DNA from: an uncultured Mucispirillum sp.
GTDB taxonomy: Bacteria > Chrysiogenota > Deferribacteres > Deferribacterales > Mucispirillaceae
Assembly (NCBI GenBank): GCA_937890655.1
Contig: CALADT010000307.1
Location: 1-7,677 of the forward strand
Direction: 5' to 3'
Length of the DNA: 7,677 nt
A model generated the notes under the pieces. The model saw nothing but the letters and a program-made list of their open reading frames with translations, did not search any database and was not told the DNA's origin. Below, piece by piece: positions 1 to 6,229 of this stretch. Positions within the stretch are counted from its first letter, which is position 1, and each line of letters opens with the position of its first letter. The translations under genes and the position numbers were made by a program.

Positions 1-1
1 T

Positions 2-370
2 ATTGAGCCACCTTTTTATTATACAGGTGTAGGAATACCAAGAACTGACCCTGCATTTTTGCAAAGTTATAGAAACATTATAAACACAAAAAAATACAGC
101 CCTGTATTAGAAAATATTAAAACAACGGCAAACTCTAACTATTATGATATTAATGGAGATAAACTAAAAAACGTCCCAAAAAATATTATACCTATTAACC
201 ATACAGCAGAGTTTTTCTTAAAATATAAATCTATACATATAATTGATGAAATGCCATTAAATAGTGATTTCTATTCTGAAAGCCTGTTTAATAATACATT
301 TAATATATTTTCAAACCTACTGCCATTTTTTAATTTACTAAAAGAAATAGTTAAAAATAAAGAAAATTAA
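2..370 (+). CDS. C-terminal part of an unidentified protein (5' end outside the window)
   Basis: The frame is open from base 2 to the TAA at 368-370, giving 122 visible residues. An internal TTG at 59 is the first start-like codon but has no reason to be the real start: the codons before it (reading I-E-P-P-F-Y-Y-T-G-V-G-I-P) look like ordinary protein and continue off the left edge. The visible part is rich in Asn, Lys and Ile, with aromatic clusters and a hydrophobic stretch near the end (NIFSNLLPFFNLLKEIV), and finishes in a short charged tail. I see no convincing transmembrane segment, cysteine motif or recognisable catalytic motif, and I do not recognise the family. It ends only 5 bases before the sigma-54 promoter of the next gene, so enhancer sites for that promoter would have to lie inside this coding region. 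Confidence 0.7.
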   Translation: MEPPFYYTGVGIPRTDPAFLQSYRNIINTKKYSPVLENIKTTANSNYYDINGDKLKNVPKNIIPINHTAEFFLKYKSIHIIDEMPLNSDFYSESLFNNTFNIFSNLLPFFNLLKEIVKNKEN

Positions 371-375
371 AATTT

Positions 376-391
376 TGGCACGCCTTTTGCT
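376..391 (+). promoter_or_regulatory. Sigma-54 (RpoN) -24/-12 promoter upstream of the ankyrin/TPR gene
   Basis: The sequence reads TGGCACG, four bases (CCTT), then TTGCT. The -24 GG is at 377-378 and the -12 GC at 389-390, separated by exactly 10 bases as sigma-54 requires. It matches the consensus TGGCACG-N4-TTGC(A/T) at every conserved position. The predicted transcription start is about 402, giving a leader of about 45 nt before the ATG at 447. The site falls in the short gap between two genes and points at the downstream gene, which makes chance less likely. Sigma-54 promoters need an AAA+ enhancer-binding activator; none is encoded in the window. Confidence 0.85.
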
Positions 392-446
392 TATAAATTT
401 GCAAGTGTAAAATTTAAGTGAATTTATAATTAAAAGGAAGTGAATC

Positions 447-1658
447 ATGGGTTTAGGTATTGAAGAAAGATACGAAAATTTTTTAAATGCTTGTTTAGAG
501 AAAGATTATGAACAAGTGGAAGATATAATATTTGACAGGTCATTTAGAATTAATGTTAATGAGCCATTAAAAGACGGTGCAAACGCTATTGTTATTGCTG
601 CTCAATTAGATGATTACAGGCTTGTAAAACTTTTATTATTAAACGGTGCAGATGTAAACTCTACCATAGAAGACGGCTGGAGTGCTTTAATGATAGCTAT
701 TAGGGCTGGTAACTATGATATAGTTAAATTAATGATAGATAAAAATGCTGATATTAATATGAAAAGCCCTGAAGGCTTAACTCCATTAATACTTGCATCT
801 TTTTGCAATAATTTAGAAATAGTAAAACTTTTAGTAACTAAAAAAGCTGATGTAAACGCTGTTACAAAAGATAATAAAAATCCATTAAACCAAACAAAAT
901 CACAAGAAATTAAAGATTTCTTAATTGAAAACGGTGCAGTTGATAATTCTAGTGAAGATGTAGAATATAAATATGTGGAAAAAAACTTAAAAACTGCTCA
1001 AGAAAATTTTGAATACGGCCAAGAATTACAAATCCACAATTTATTTGAAGAATCTATTATATATTTCAAAAAAGCTATTGAAATTGATAATAAATTTGCT
1101 CGTGCATATACAGGTAAAGGGCTTTCTTTAATTATGACAGGTAAATATTATGAAGCAGTGGCATATTTAACAAAAGCTACTTATATGAACCCATATGATT
1201 CAGAAGCACAACTTTATAAAGGTAATGCCTTAGCAAAAATTGATAAACATTTGGAAGCTATTGCTTGTTATGATAAGGCATTAAAAATTAATCCTGCTTC
1301 TGCTCTTTATTATGTATATAAAGCTGATAGCTATGCTGCTATGGGTAAAATTGACGAAGCTGTAAAAAATTACGAAGCAGCTGCTGAACTTAAACCTGAT
1401 ATGAGAGAAGTTTATACGAAAAAAGCTGCAATACTTCATAAAATTGAACGTTATGAAGAAGCTATAATTAGCTACGATAAAGCTATTGAGTTAAACCCAT
1501 TAATAGCTGTTACACATAATAATAAAGGTGTAATTATGCATAAATGTGGCAAACTTGCTGAAGCTATTAAATGTTTTGAACAGGCTTTAGAAATTAACCC
1601 TGAGTATGAAAACGCACAAAAAAATAAAGAAGTAGTTTTACAGTCTATGGCTGGTTAA
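447..1658 (+). CDS. Ankyrin-repeat and tetratricopeptide-repeat (TPR) protein
   Basis: A 403-residue protein with no signal peptide or transmembrane segment, so probably cytoplasmic. Residues about 43-140 form three ankyrin repeats (D-G-x-x-A/P-L/I-x-x-A ... IVKLL ... G/NADVN), with a degenerate fourth at 142-165 (FLIENGAV). After a charged linker (about 166-183) come six TPRs of 34 residues, near 184-217, 218-251, 252-285, 286-319, 320-353 and 354-387. They show the usual G/A-x-x-Y/F-x-E-A-I-x-x-(Y/F)-x-x-A-(I/L)-x-(I/L)-x-P pattern. Both repeat types are protein-binding scaffolds; no enzymatic domain is visible, so partner and process are unknown. The start is supported by AAAGGAAG about 7 bases before the ATG. 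The gene is alone in its transcription unit and preceded by a perfect sigma-54 promoter, implying activator-dependent expression. In other bacteria sigma-54 regulons include flagellar, nitrogen and envelope-stress genes; which applies here cannot be read from the sequence. Confidence 0.93.
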   Translation: MGLGIEERYENFLNACLEKDYEQVEDIIFDRSFRINVNEPLKDGANAIVIAAQLDDYRLVKLLLLNGADVNSTIEDGWSALMIAIRAGNYDIVKLMIDKNADINMKSPEGLTPLILASFCNNLEIVKLLVTKKADVNAVTKDNKNPLNQTKSQEIKDFLIENGAVDNSSEDVEYKYVEKNLKTAQENFEYGQELQIHNLFEESIIYFKKAIEIDNKFARAYTGKGLSLIMTGKYYEAVAYLTKATYMNPYDSEAQLYKGNALAKIDKHLEAIACYDKALKINPASALYYVYKADSYAAMGKIDEAVKNYEAAAELKPDMREVYTKKAAILHKIERYEEAIISYDKAIELNPLIAVTHNNKGVIMHKCGKLAEAIKCFEQALEINPEYENAQKNKEVVLQSMAG

Positions 1659-1670
1659 TATAACAATATA

Positions 1671-1738
1671 AGAAAGCCTTTTTTATTAAGGAAATTTTTT
1701 CTCACTATAAGAGAATTATATTATAAATTAGGCTTTCT
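1671..1738. terminator. Long-range stem-loop in the convergent gap, possible weak terminator
   Basis: AGAAAGCCT at 1671-1679 pairs perfectly with AGGCTTTCT at 1730-1738 (9 bp, 50-base loop). The loop contains a small nested hairpin, TTCTC/GAGAA at 1699-1703 and 1711-1715. The element starts 12 bases after the stop of the ankyrin/TPR gene and lies beyond the stop of the convergent ComF-family gene, a natural terminator position. However, no clean T-tract follows the stem on either strand and the loop is long, so it is not a classical intrinsic terminator. Confidence 0.4.
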
Positions 1739-1787
1739 AAATACTTATAAATCATATAGTTATCACTTATAAGAAAAATTTTCCTAA
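1686..1787. repeat. Imperfect inverted repeat, 102 bp end to end
   Basis: The segment 1686-1711 and the reverse complement of 1766-1787 align over 22 positions with 21 identities and one- and three-base gaps (common blocks TTA, GGAAA, TTTTTCT, TATAAG). The left arm lies inside the loop of the 1671-1738 stem and the right arm outside it, so the two pairings are interlocked and mutually exclusive as simple hairpins. The element fills most of the gap between two convergent genes. It could be alternative terminators, a cruciform, or the remnant of a very small inverted-repeat element; no target duplication is evident. Confidence 0.45.
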
Positions 1788-1792
1788 CAATA

Positions 1793-2455
1793 TTATTTTG
1801 CAAAAACTAAAACATCTATTCTTTTTGCACCTGCAATATGTAATGCTTTTACACATTCATTAATAGTTGCACCTGTTGTGAAAACATCATCAATTAATAA
1901 AATATTTTTTTCATGTTCTTTTAATGGTTTACAGTAAAAAGCGTTTTTTACATTTTCTTTACGTTCTTTTCTTTCTATATGGGACTGAAATTGAGTATAT
2001 CTCACTCTTTTTAAGTTATGCAATATAGGCACATTTAAAACTGATGATGTATACTTGGAAATAATATCTGCAGGGTGATAAAAACGCATAAAACGTCTTA
2101 AAAAGTGGCTTGGAACAGTTGTAATTCCGTCATACTTTGTAACAAAATTAGGCAAATTAATTAAATGGTGCAAAGTATATTTTAACCTAAAATTATAATG
2201 GAATTTCATTTGGATAATAAGCTGACGAACATATTTATCATAGTGATATAATGCGTATATATTCGTAATTTTATTAGATATTTTGCCACTACACCTGTAA
2301 CAAGAAGCACCGGCTTTATTAATAGGAAAGCCACATTTACCACAAAAATAAATATAAGGCTTAATATTATTTATGCAATTTTCACATAGTGGTTCATTAA
2401 TGGCAGCTGCCCCACTACACGCAGGGCATTTGCCATAAAATATTTCATTTAACAT
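1793..2455 (-). CDS. ComF-family (phosphoribosyltransferase-fold) protein
   Basis: A 220-residue protein of typical ComF/GntX length. The N-terminus carries paired zinc-finger-like cysteines: C10/C13 with C24/C27, and C38/C41 with C52/C55. The C-terminal half is a type I phosphoribosyltransferase fold with the PRPP-binding loop at residues 185-197 (ILLIDDVFTTGAT; acidic pair D189/D190) and the basic region R-x-R-x-T-Q-x-x-x-x-R-x-E-R upstream, both hallmarks of ComF. ComF proteins are needed for natural transformation in several bacteria, where they are thought to act in the cytoplasm on incoming single-stranded DNA, but many bacteria carry a homologue without demonstrated competence. The gene starts 3 bases after the gpmI stop with no strong ribosome binding site of its own, suggesting translational coupling. 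No other competence genes are visible, so the competence role is family knowledge only. Confidence 0.92.
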   Translation of the reverse strand: MLNEIFYGKCPACSGAAAINEPLCENCINNIKPYIYFCGKCGFPINKAGASCYRCSGKISNKITNIYALYHYDKYVRQLIIQMKFHYNFRLKYTLHHLINLPNFVTKYDGITTVPSHFLRRFMRFYHPADIISKYTSSVLNVPILHNLKRVRYTQFQSHIERKERKENVKNAFYCKPLKEHEKNILLIDDVFTTGATINECVKALHIAGAKRIDVLVFAK

Positions 2456-2458
2456 AAT

Positions 2459-3976
2459 TTATGCTAATAAACTTTCACCACTCATTTCTTTTGGTTGAGC
2501 AAGTTTTAAAGCCTGCAACATAGTAGGTGCAATATCTGCAAGTTTACCATGTATACCGTTTAAATTACCACTGTAATTATAAACTGCAAATACAACAGGG
2601 TTAATTGTATGGGCTGTATGTGGTTGGTTATTTTCATAATCCCACATTTGTTCTGAATTACCATGGTCTGCTGTAACAAATAATATAGCGTTCATATCTT
2701 TTGCAGTCTGCATTACTTTACCCAAACACTCATCCACTGCTTTACAAGCTGTAATGGCAGCATTTTCCACACCTGTATGGCCTACCATATCAGGGTTAGC
2801 AAAGTTCATAATAACCACATCTATATCCCCTTTTCTAAAAAGCTCCTCAAATTTTGATTCCACTTCATAAACACTCATTTGTGGTTTTAAATCATAAGTA
2901 GCCACATCTCGTGGGGATGCTATTAAAGCACGTTCTTCGTTATTAAAAGGTTCTTCTCTACCACCATTAAAGAAGTATGTAACATGAGCATATTTTTCAG
3001 TTTCTGCAATACGCAACTGTTTTAAGCCGTTATTACTTACTACTTCCCCTAATATATTAACTAAATCTTCTGGTGGATAAGCTATTGGTAACCCAAAGGA
3101 TTTTTCATACTCTGTCATAGTTACCACATTTAAGTTAGGTTTTGCACCTCTATTAAAGCCATCAAAATCATCATTAATCATAATGCTTACAAGCTCTCTA
3201 ACTCTATCTGCACGGAAGTTCATCATAAATACGCTATCGCCGTCTTTTAATACTCCGTCTATACCTTCTATTTTTACAGGTTTCACAAATTCATCAGTTT
3301 CTGTGCTAGATTTCATAGCCTCAACAGGGTTTTTCGCAGTGCTTTCCCCTACACCATTTCTAATAAGGTTCCATGCTTTTTCAACTCTGTCCCACCTTTT
3401 ATCTCTATCCATAGCATAAAATCTGCCTGTAATATCTGCAATTTGACCAGCATTATTTTCTTTTAAGAAATTATCTAAATCAGTAATATATGATAAGCCA
3501 CTGTTTGGTGGAGTATCTCTACCGTCAGTAAAAGCATGGATATATACTTCTTTTATACCATACTCTTTAGCAAGTAAACACATACCTTTAAAATGGTCTA
3601 TATGAGAATGAACCCCACCGTCAGAAATAAGCCCTAAAAGGTGAAGTCTACCACTTGAGTTTTTAGTATCTTCCATTAATTTTTTAATAACAGGGTTAGT
3701 TTTTGCACCACCCTCTTTTATATCATTTGTAATACGAAGTAAATCTTGAAAAACTATTCTACCAGCACCTATATTTGTGTGGCCTACTTCTGAATTACCC
3801 ATTTGGCCGGAAGGCAGGCCAACACGTTCTTCAGAAGCATCTATTAACGTCCATTTGCCGTCTTGCATAAGTGATTGGAAATTTACAGGGTTGGATTCAA
3901 GTATGGCATTATGTTCTTTATCTGTTCTATATCCCCATCCGTCAAGAATAAGAAGAATTACTTTTTGTTTATCCAT
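2459..3976 (-). CDS. gpmI: 2,3-bisphosphoglycerate-independent phosphoglycerate mutase
   Basis: Interconverts 3-phosphoglycerate and 2-phosphoglycerate in cytoplasmic glycolysis and gluconeogenesis, using two metal ions (usually manganese) and a phosphoserine intermediate. The 505 residues match the family length (about 510). Visible signatures: D12 in LILDGWG; catalytic S62 in SGQMGNSEVGH; the substrate-binding segments SDGGVHSH, AFTDGRDTPP, GRFYAMDRDKRW and NFRADRVRE; and metal ligands D396 and H400 (NPDMVGHTG), D437 and H438 (TADHGNSE) and H456 (HTAH). All expected catalytic residues are present, so the enzyme should be active. The ATG at 3974-3976 is preceded by a strong AAAGGAG 7 bases upstream. 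It leads a probable two-gene unit with the ComF-family gene. AT-rich -10-like hexamers lie upstream (TATACT at 3993-3998, TATAAT at 4023-4028), but no good -35 picks one out. Confidence 0.98.
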   Translation of the reverse strand: MDKQKVILLILDGWGYRTDKEHNAILESNPVNFQSLMQDGKWTLIDASEERVGLPSGQMGNSEVGHTNIGAGRIVFQDLLRITNDIKEGGAKTNPVIKKLMEDTKNSSGRLHLLGLISDGGVHSHIDHFKGMCLLAKEYGIKEVYIHAFTDGRDTPPNSGLSYITDLDNFLKENNAGQIADITGRFYAMDRDKRWDRVEKAWNLIRNGVGESTAKNPVEAMKSSTETDEFVKPVKIEGIDGVLKDGDSVFMMNFRADRVRELVSIMINDDFDGFNRGAKPNLNVVTMTEYEKSFGLPIAYPPEDLVNILGEVVSNNGLKQLRIAETEKYAHVTYFFNGGREEPFNNEERALIASPRDVATYDLKPQMSVYEVESKFEELFRKGDIDVVIMNFANPDMVGHTGVENAAITACKAVDECLGKVMQTAKDMNAILFVTADHGNSEQMWDYENNQPHTAHTINPVVFAVYNYSGNLNGIHGKLADIAPTMLQALKLAQPKEMSGESLLA

Positions 3977-4023
3977 TATCTTCTCCTTTTATAGTATAGT
4001 TTTAATGTATTATGATATATATA

Positions 4024-4052
4024 TTATAAAAATACAAGGAAATTTTTGTATT
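4024..4052 (-). terminator. Weak intrinsic terminator after the methyltransferase unit
   Basis: Read on the minus strand, AATACAA (4052-4046) pairs with TTGTATT (4037-4031) across an 8-base loop, and the right arm runs into TTTTTAT. The stem is 7 bp with only one G-C pair, so it is weak. Its position, about 30 bases after the end of the methyltransferase pseudogene and before gpmI, is what one would expect if the two units are transcribed separately. Confidence 0.35.
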
Positions 4053-4083
4053 ACAATACCATTTTCTATATAATCTTTTTATA

Positions 4084-4686
4084 CTAATTAATCTTTAAAT
4101 GCACCATTTTTACCATATTAAATAAATCTGAAAAAAACATTGTAGCTTTTATTTTTATTTGTAGCCCTTTTTTATTAGTATATTTATAATAGGCTTCTTC
4201 TTTTAATAACTTTATGCCGTTATTATTTGCAAACTGCTCTCCATTATTAATATAAAAATAAACTTGTGCATTTTCATGGCCTACTTGTTTCATATACCCT
4301 TTCATTTTTTTCATACCGGTTTTATTTACAGTATCAAAAAGCAATTCTATATTACCATATGATTTTAGCATATTTATAAGCCATACAACTTTATCCATTG
4401 CAAAATAATAAAAAAAACCTTCTGCTGTTAAAAGTATTGGGTTATTAGGCTATTCTTTTCTTATTTCTTTTATCCATTTATCACTAAAAACATCACTTAC
4501 TATTCAAAATTAGTAGAATGGACAGCTCCAGCAAGAAAAGTATATTCTGTATATGTTTCTAATGAGTTTATCTTTTATGGAAAGTGCTTTTTCATCGTAT
4601 AATATATTAGGAAAATGTTCCCCTGCGTAAATTCTTCCAACCATAGGGATAAATAATGTTTCTACTATTTCACTAAAATTATCCAT
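4084..4686 (-). pseudogene. Decayed class I SAM-dependent methyltransferase (leucine carboxyl methyltransferase-like family)
   Basis: The intact piece usually called here would be the 104-residue ORF 4398-4084, but reading upstream shows it is only the C-terminal part of a broken gene. The original start is ATG 4686-4684 with TAAGGAG 7 bases before it, encoding MDNFSEIVETLFIPMVGRIY and on to DEKALSIKDKLI. A frame change near 4560 then leads to a TAA at 4512-4510 (58-residue product). In the next frame the family segment ETYTEYTFLAGAVHSTNFE is readable, until TAG at 4502-4500. The third frame resumes at 4500 (SDKWIKEIRKE), hits TAG at 4452-4450, then continues as PNNPILLTAEGFFYYFAMDK through the C-terminus (ending MVKMVHLKIN). 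The remains total about 200 codons against roughly 270 for the family. The missing part, between the STNFE and SDKW segments, is where the SAM-binding glycine motif should be, so the product cannot be a working methyltransferase. It follows the upstream gene by 14 bases. Family assignment is from remembered motifs. Confidence 0.85.
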
Positions 4687-4700
4687 TTATATTCTCCTTA

Positions 4701-5177
4701 TTATTTTATCCATGGAATACACCTATTTACCTTTTTACAATAATTAATATATTCTTCCCCATAAACTTGCAAAAGCCATTTTTCTTCCGTATTTTTTAAT
4801 AATATACTTAAAAATATATAGTAAAATAATATAAGTGGTATTAAAATAATATTGCCATGATAAAATATAACACCACTTAAAACAAACATAACAGCAGTAT
4901 AAATAGGGTTTCTTACATACTTATATGCACCAGAAGTTACAAGGTTATTTTCTCTTATATTTTTAGCAATTTTATTTATAATCACAGCATTTGCCCACAA
5001 TATAAACCCTACTATTATAAATAATATACCTATAATATTTCCAACCATGTCCCATATATTATTATGAAGATTTATAATAATATTTTTATTTTCTAGGTAA
5101 AAAAATACTATTGTAACAAATACAACTATAATTGTATAAAGCGGGCCTACTCCAAATACAGATAAATGCTTTTTCAT
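4701..5177 (-). CDS. Isoprenylcysteine carboxyl methyltransferase (ICMT)-family integral membrane protein
   Basis: A 158-residue membrane protein with about four hydrophobic segments (roughly 10-28, 44-66, 93-108, 110-128). The C-terminal half carries the ICMT/PEMT-type signature: LVTSGAYKYVRNPIYTA at residues 79-95 (commonly V-R-H-P-x-Y; here N90 replaces the His), then E131/E132 and Y138-G-E-E-Y ... NRCIPWI at 138-157. Such bacterial proteins are SAM-dependent methyltransferases of mostly unknown substrate; they lack prenylated CaaX proteins, so the family name should not be read as the reaction. The start is supported by AAAGGAG 7 bases before the ATG. It is the first gene of a unit with the broken soluble methyltransferase downstream. 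A Fur-box-like palindrome lies 28 bases upstream of the start, and an extended -10 further up. Confidence 0.88.
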   Translation of the reverse strand: MKKHLSVFGVGPLYTIIVVFVTIVFFYLENKNIIINLHNNIWDMVGNIIGILFIIVGFILWANAVIINKIAKNIRENNLVTSGAYKYVRNPIYTAVMFVLSGVIFYHGNIILIPLILFYYIFLSILLKNTEEKWLLQVYGEEYINYCKKVNRCIPWIK

Positions 5178-5204
5178 TAATCACTCCTTTTATAACCATA
5201 TCGC

Positions 5205-5225
5205 TATTGATAATTGTTATCAATA
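5205..5225. promoter_or_regulatory. Fur-box-like palindromic operator
   Basis: Two perfect 9-bp arms, TATTGATAA and TTATCAATA, flank a 3-base centre. The core at 5208-5222 matches the 7-1-7 Fur model TGATAATnATTATCA at 13 of the 14 specified positions. It lies between the extended -10 of the leftward methyltransferase unit and its ribosome binding site, where a bound repressor could block transcription, and about 160 bp upstream of the rightward endA promoter, so the leftward unit is the more likely target. Fur is the best guess from sequence; another palindrome-binding regulator is possible. Confidence 0.65.
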
Positions 5226-5243
5226 ATACAACAAATAATAAGT

Positions 5244-5252
5244 ATTATACCA
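5244..5252 (-). promoter_or_regulatory. Extended -10 promoter of the methyltransferase unit
   Basis: On the minus strand the bases read TGGTATAAT, a perfect TATAAT (5249-5244) preceded by the extended -10 TGn element. No strong -35 is present at 16-18 bases, which extended -10 promoters tolerate. The predicted start is near 5237, so the palindrome at 5205-5225 would lie just downstream of +1. Confidence 0.55.
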
Positions 5253-5383
5253 TAATTTAATATAAAGATAGTATATATTTTTATAAATTTATTAAACAAT
5301 AGAATATCATTTAATTTTATTTTTTTAATATATTTCCATAGATATAAAATATTAATGTGAAATAATGTTTATTTATATTTTTG

Positions 5384-5412
5384 TTGAAGTTATTATTTGT
5401 CGTTACTATATT
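5384..5412 (+). promoter_or_regulatory. Probable sigma-70-type promoter of endA
   Basis: TTGAAG (5384-5389), a 17-base spacer and TATATT (5407-5412) give a reasonable housekeeping promoter, with transcription starting near 5419, about 19 bases before the endA ATG. An alternative TATAAT at 5414-5419 would start transcription almost on the ribosome binding site and lacks a -35. The -10 lies inside the perfect palindrome at 5405-5424. Confidence 0.5.
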
Positions 5413-5424
5413 ATATAATATAGT
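5405..5424. repeat. Perfect 20-bp palindrome over the endA -10 region
   Basis: The left half ACTATATTAT is the exact reverse complement of the right half ATAATATAGT, with no spacer. It covers the predicted -10 and start site and ends just before the AGAGG ribosome binding site (5426-5430). It could be an operator for a dimeric repressor. In DNA this AT-rich a perfect 20-mer could arise by chance, but its placement argues for function. Confidence 0.5.
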
Positions 5425-5437
5425 CAGAGGTGCGTCT

Positions 5438-6187
5438 ATGAATAAAATATTTAATTTACTAATTATTTTATGTTTAGTTATTTTTAACCCTGTAACAATT
5501 TTTTCACAAGAATTGCCACATAATAACCAGTCTTTTTCAAAATCAAAAAAATTAATGAAAAAAGTTTATTATGATAATCAAGTGAGTTTTTACTGTAATT
5601 GTGATTATGTTTATAAGCAGATTAATGGTAAAGAAAAAACAGTGGTTATCCCTGAAAAATGTGGCTATATTCCACGAAAAAATAAAGAACGTGGGGCTTA
5701 TATAGAATGGGAACATATTGTGCCTGCCCATGCTTTTGGCCATACAAGGCAGTGTTGGAGAGAGCATATTTGCACGAAAAAGAATGGCAAAAAATATAAG
5801 GGAAGAAAATGTTGTGAGAAAATAGATGCAACATTTCGTATAATGCAGGCAGATATGTATAACCTTGTGCCAGCAGTGGGAGAACTTAATGCCGATAGAA
5901 GTAACTACCATTTTTCTATAATTACAGGGGAAAAACGAGAGTATGGAAAATGTGATTTTGAGGTGGAAAATAAAATAGCAGAACCTAAAGAAGATATCCG
6001 TGGCGATATAGCAAGGACTTATTTTTACATGGAAGATACATACGGAATAAAAATTTCTAATAAACAACGGCAAGTATTTAATATATGGAATAAAATAGAC
6101 CCTGTTTCTACATGGGAGAAAACAAGGGCAGAACGTATAAAAAATATACAAGGCAATGAAAATAAATTTATTACAGAATACAAGTAA
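5438..6187 (+). CDS. endA: Secreted endonuclease I (EndA/Vvn-type periplasmic nuclease)
   Basis: A 249-residue precursor, close to E. coli EndA (235). The start is ATG 5438, with AGAGG 7 bases upstream; a longer frame from TTG 5381 would bury the signal peptide and run through the promoter. Residues 1-23 are a signal peptide (basic N-terminus, LLIILCLVIF core, likely cleavage near FSQ). The ββα-metal nuclease core is clear: general base H93 with E92 in EWEHIVPAHAFGH, RQCW at 104-107, and metal-binding N142 in DMYNLVP followed by GELNADRSNY. The conserved tail includes RGDIARTYFYM, FNIWNKIDPV, W226, E/R-x-x-R-I and QGN. R123 in GRKC aligns with the catalytic Arg of Vvn. Eight mature cysteines (53, 55, 75, 106, 112, 125, 126, 172) fit four disulfides, as in Vvn. 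The enzyme nonspecifically cleaves DNA, and RNA in some members, in the periplasm or outside the cell. Compared with EndA it has about 12 extra lysine-rich residues near 110-121. Confidence 0.96.
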   Translation: MNKIFNLLIILCLVIFNPVTIFSQELPHNNQSFSKSKKLMKKVYYDNQVSFYCNCDYVYKQINGKEKTVVIPEKCGYIPRKNKERGAYIEWEHIVPAHAFGHTRQCWREHICTKKNGKKYKGRKCCEKIDATFRIMQADMYNLVPAVGELNADRSNYHFSIITGEKREYGKCDFEVENKIAEPKEDIRGDIARTYFYMEDTYGIKISNKQRQVFNIWNKIDPVSTWEKTRAERIKNIQGNENKFITEYK

Positions 6188-6229
6188 AAAGTTTATTGTT
6201 TAATGATTAGTTAAGGATATTTATATTTC

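Noticed and set aside
3183..3419. 78-codon plus-strand frame inside gpmI
   Set aside because: Antisense to gpmI, Ser/Thr/Phe-rich shadow translation, no ribosome binding site and no family resemblance.
4036..4047. AAGGAAATTTTT shared by the gaps at 1688-1699 and 4036-4047
   Set aside because: A 12-base AT-rich match in two AT-rich intergenic regions with different surroundings; too weak to call a dispersed repeat without a genome-wide count.
3777..4073. 98-codon plus-strand frame over the gpmI start
   Set aside because: Antisense to the conserved gpmI N-terminus and its promoter region; composition changes where it leaves gpmI, as expected for a shadow.
5886..5900. GCCGATA resembling a sigma-28 -10 element
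   Set aside because: It lies inside endA coding sequence, has no matching upstream element at the right spacing and no gene to drive.
5552..6151. 199-codon open frame on the minus strand opposite endA
   Set aside because: It is fully antisense to a well-supported nuclease gene, its translation is an implausible run of Phe, Ile, Cys and His, and it has no ribosome binding site.
1793..6187. ComF-family protein and EndA as parts of one DNA-uptake system
   Set aside because: They are in different transcription units on opposite strands with unrelated genes between, and no com or type IV pilus genes are visible. Proximity alone does not support it.
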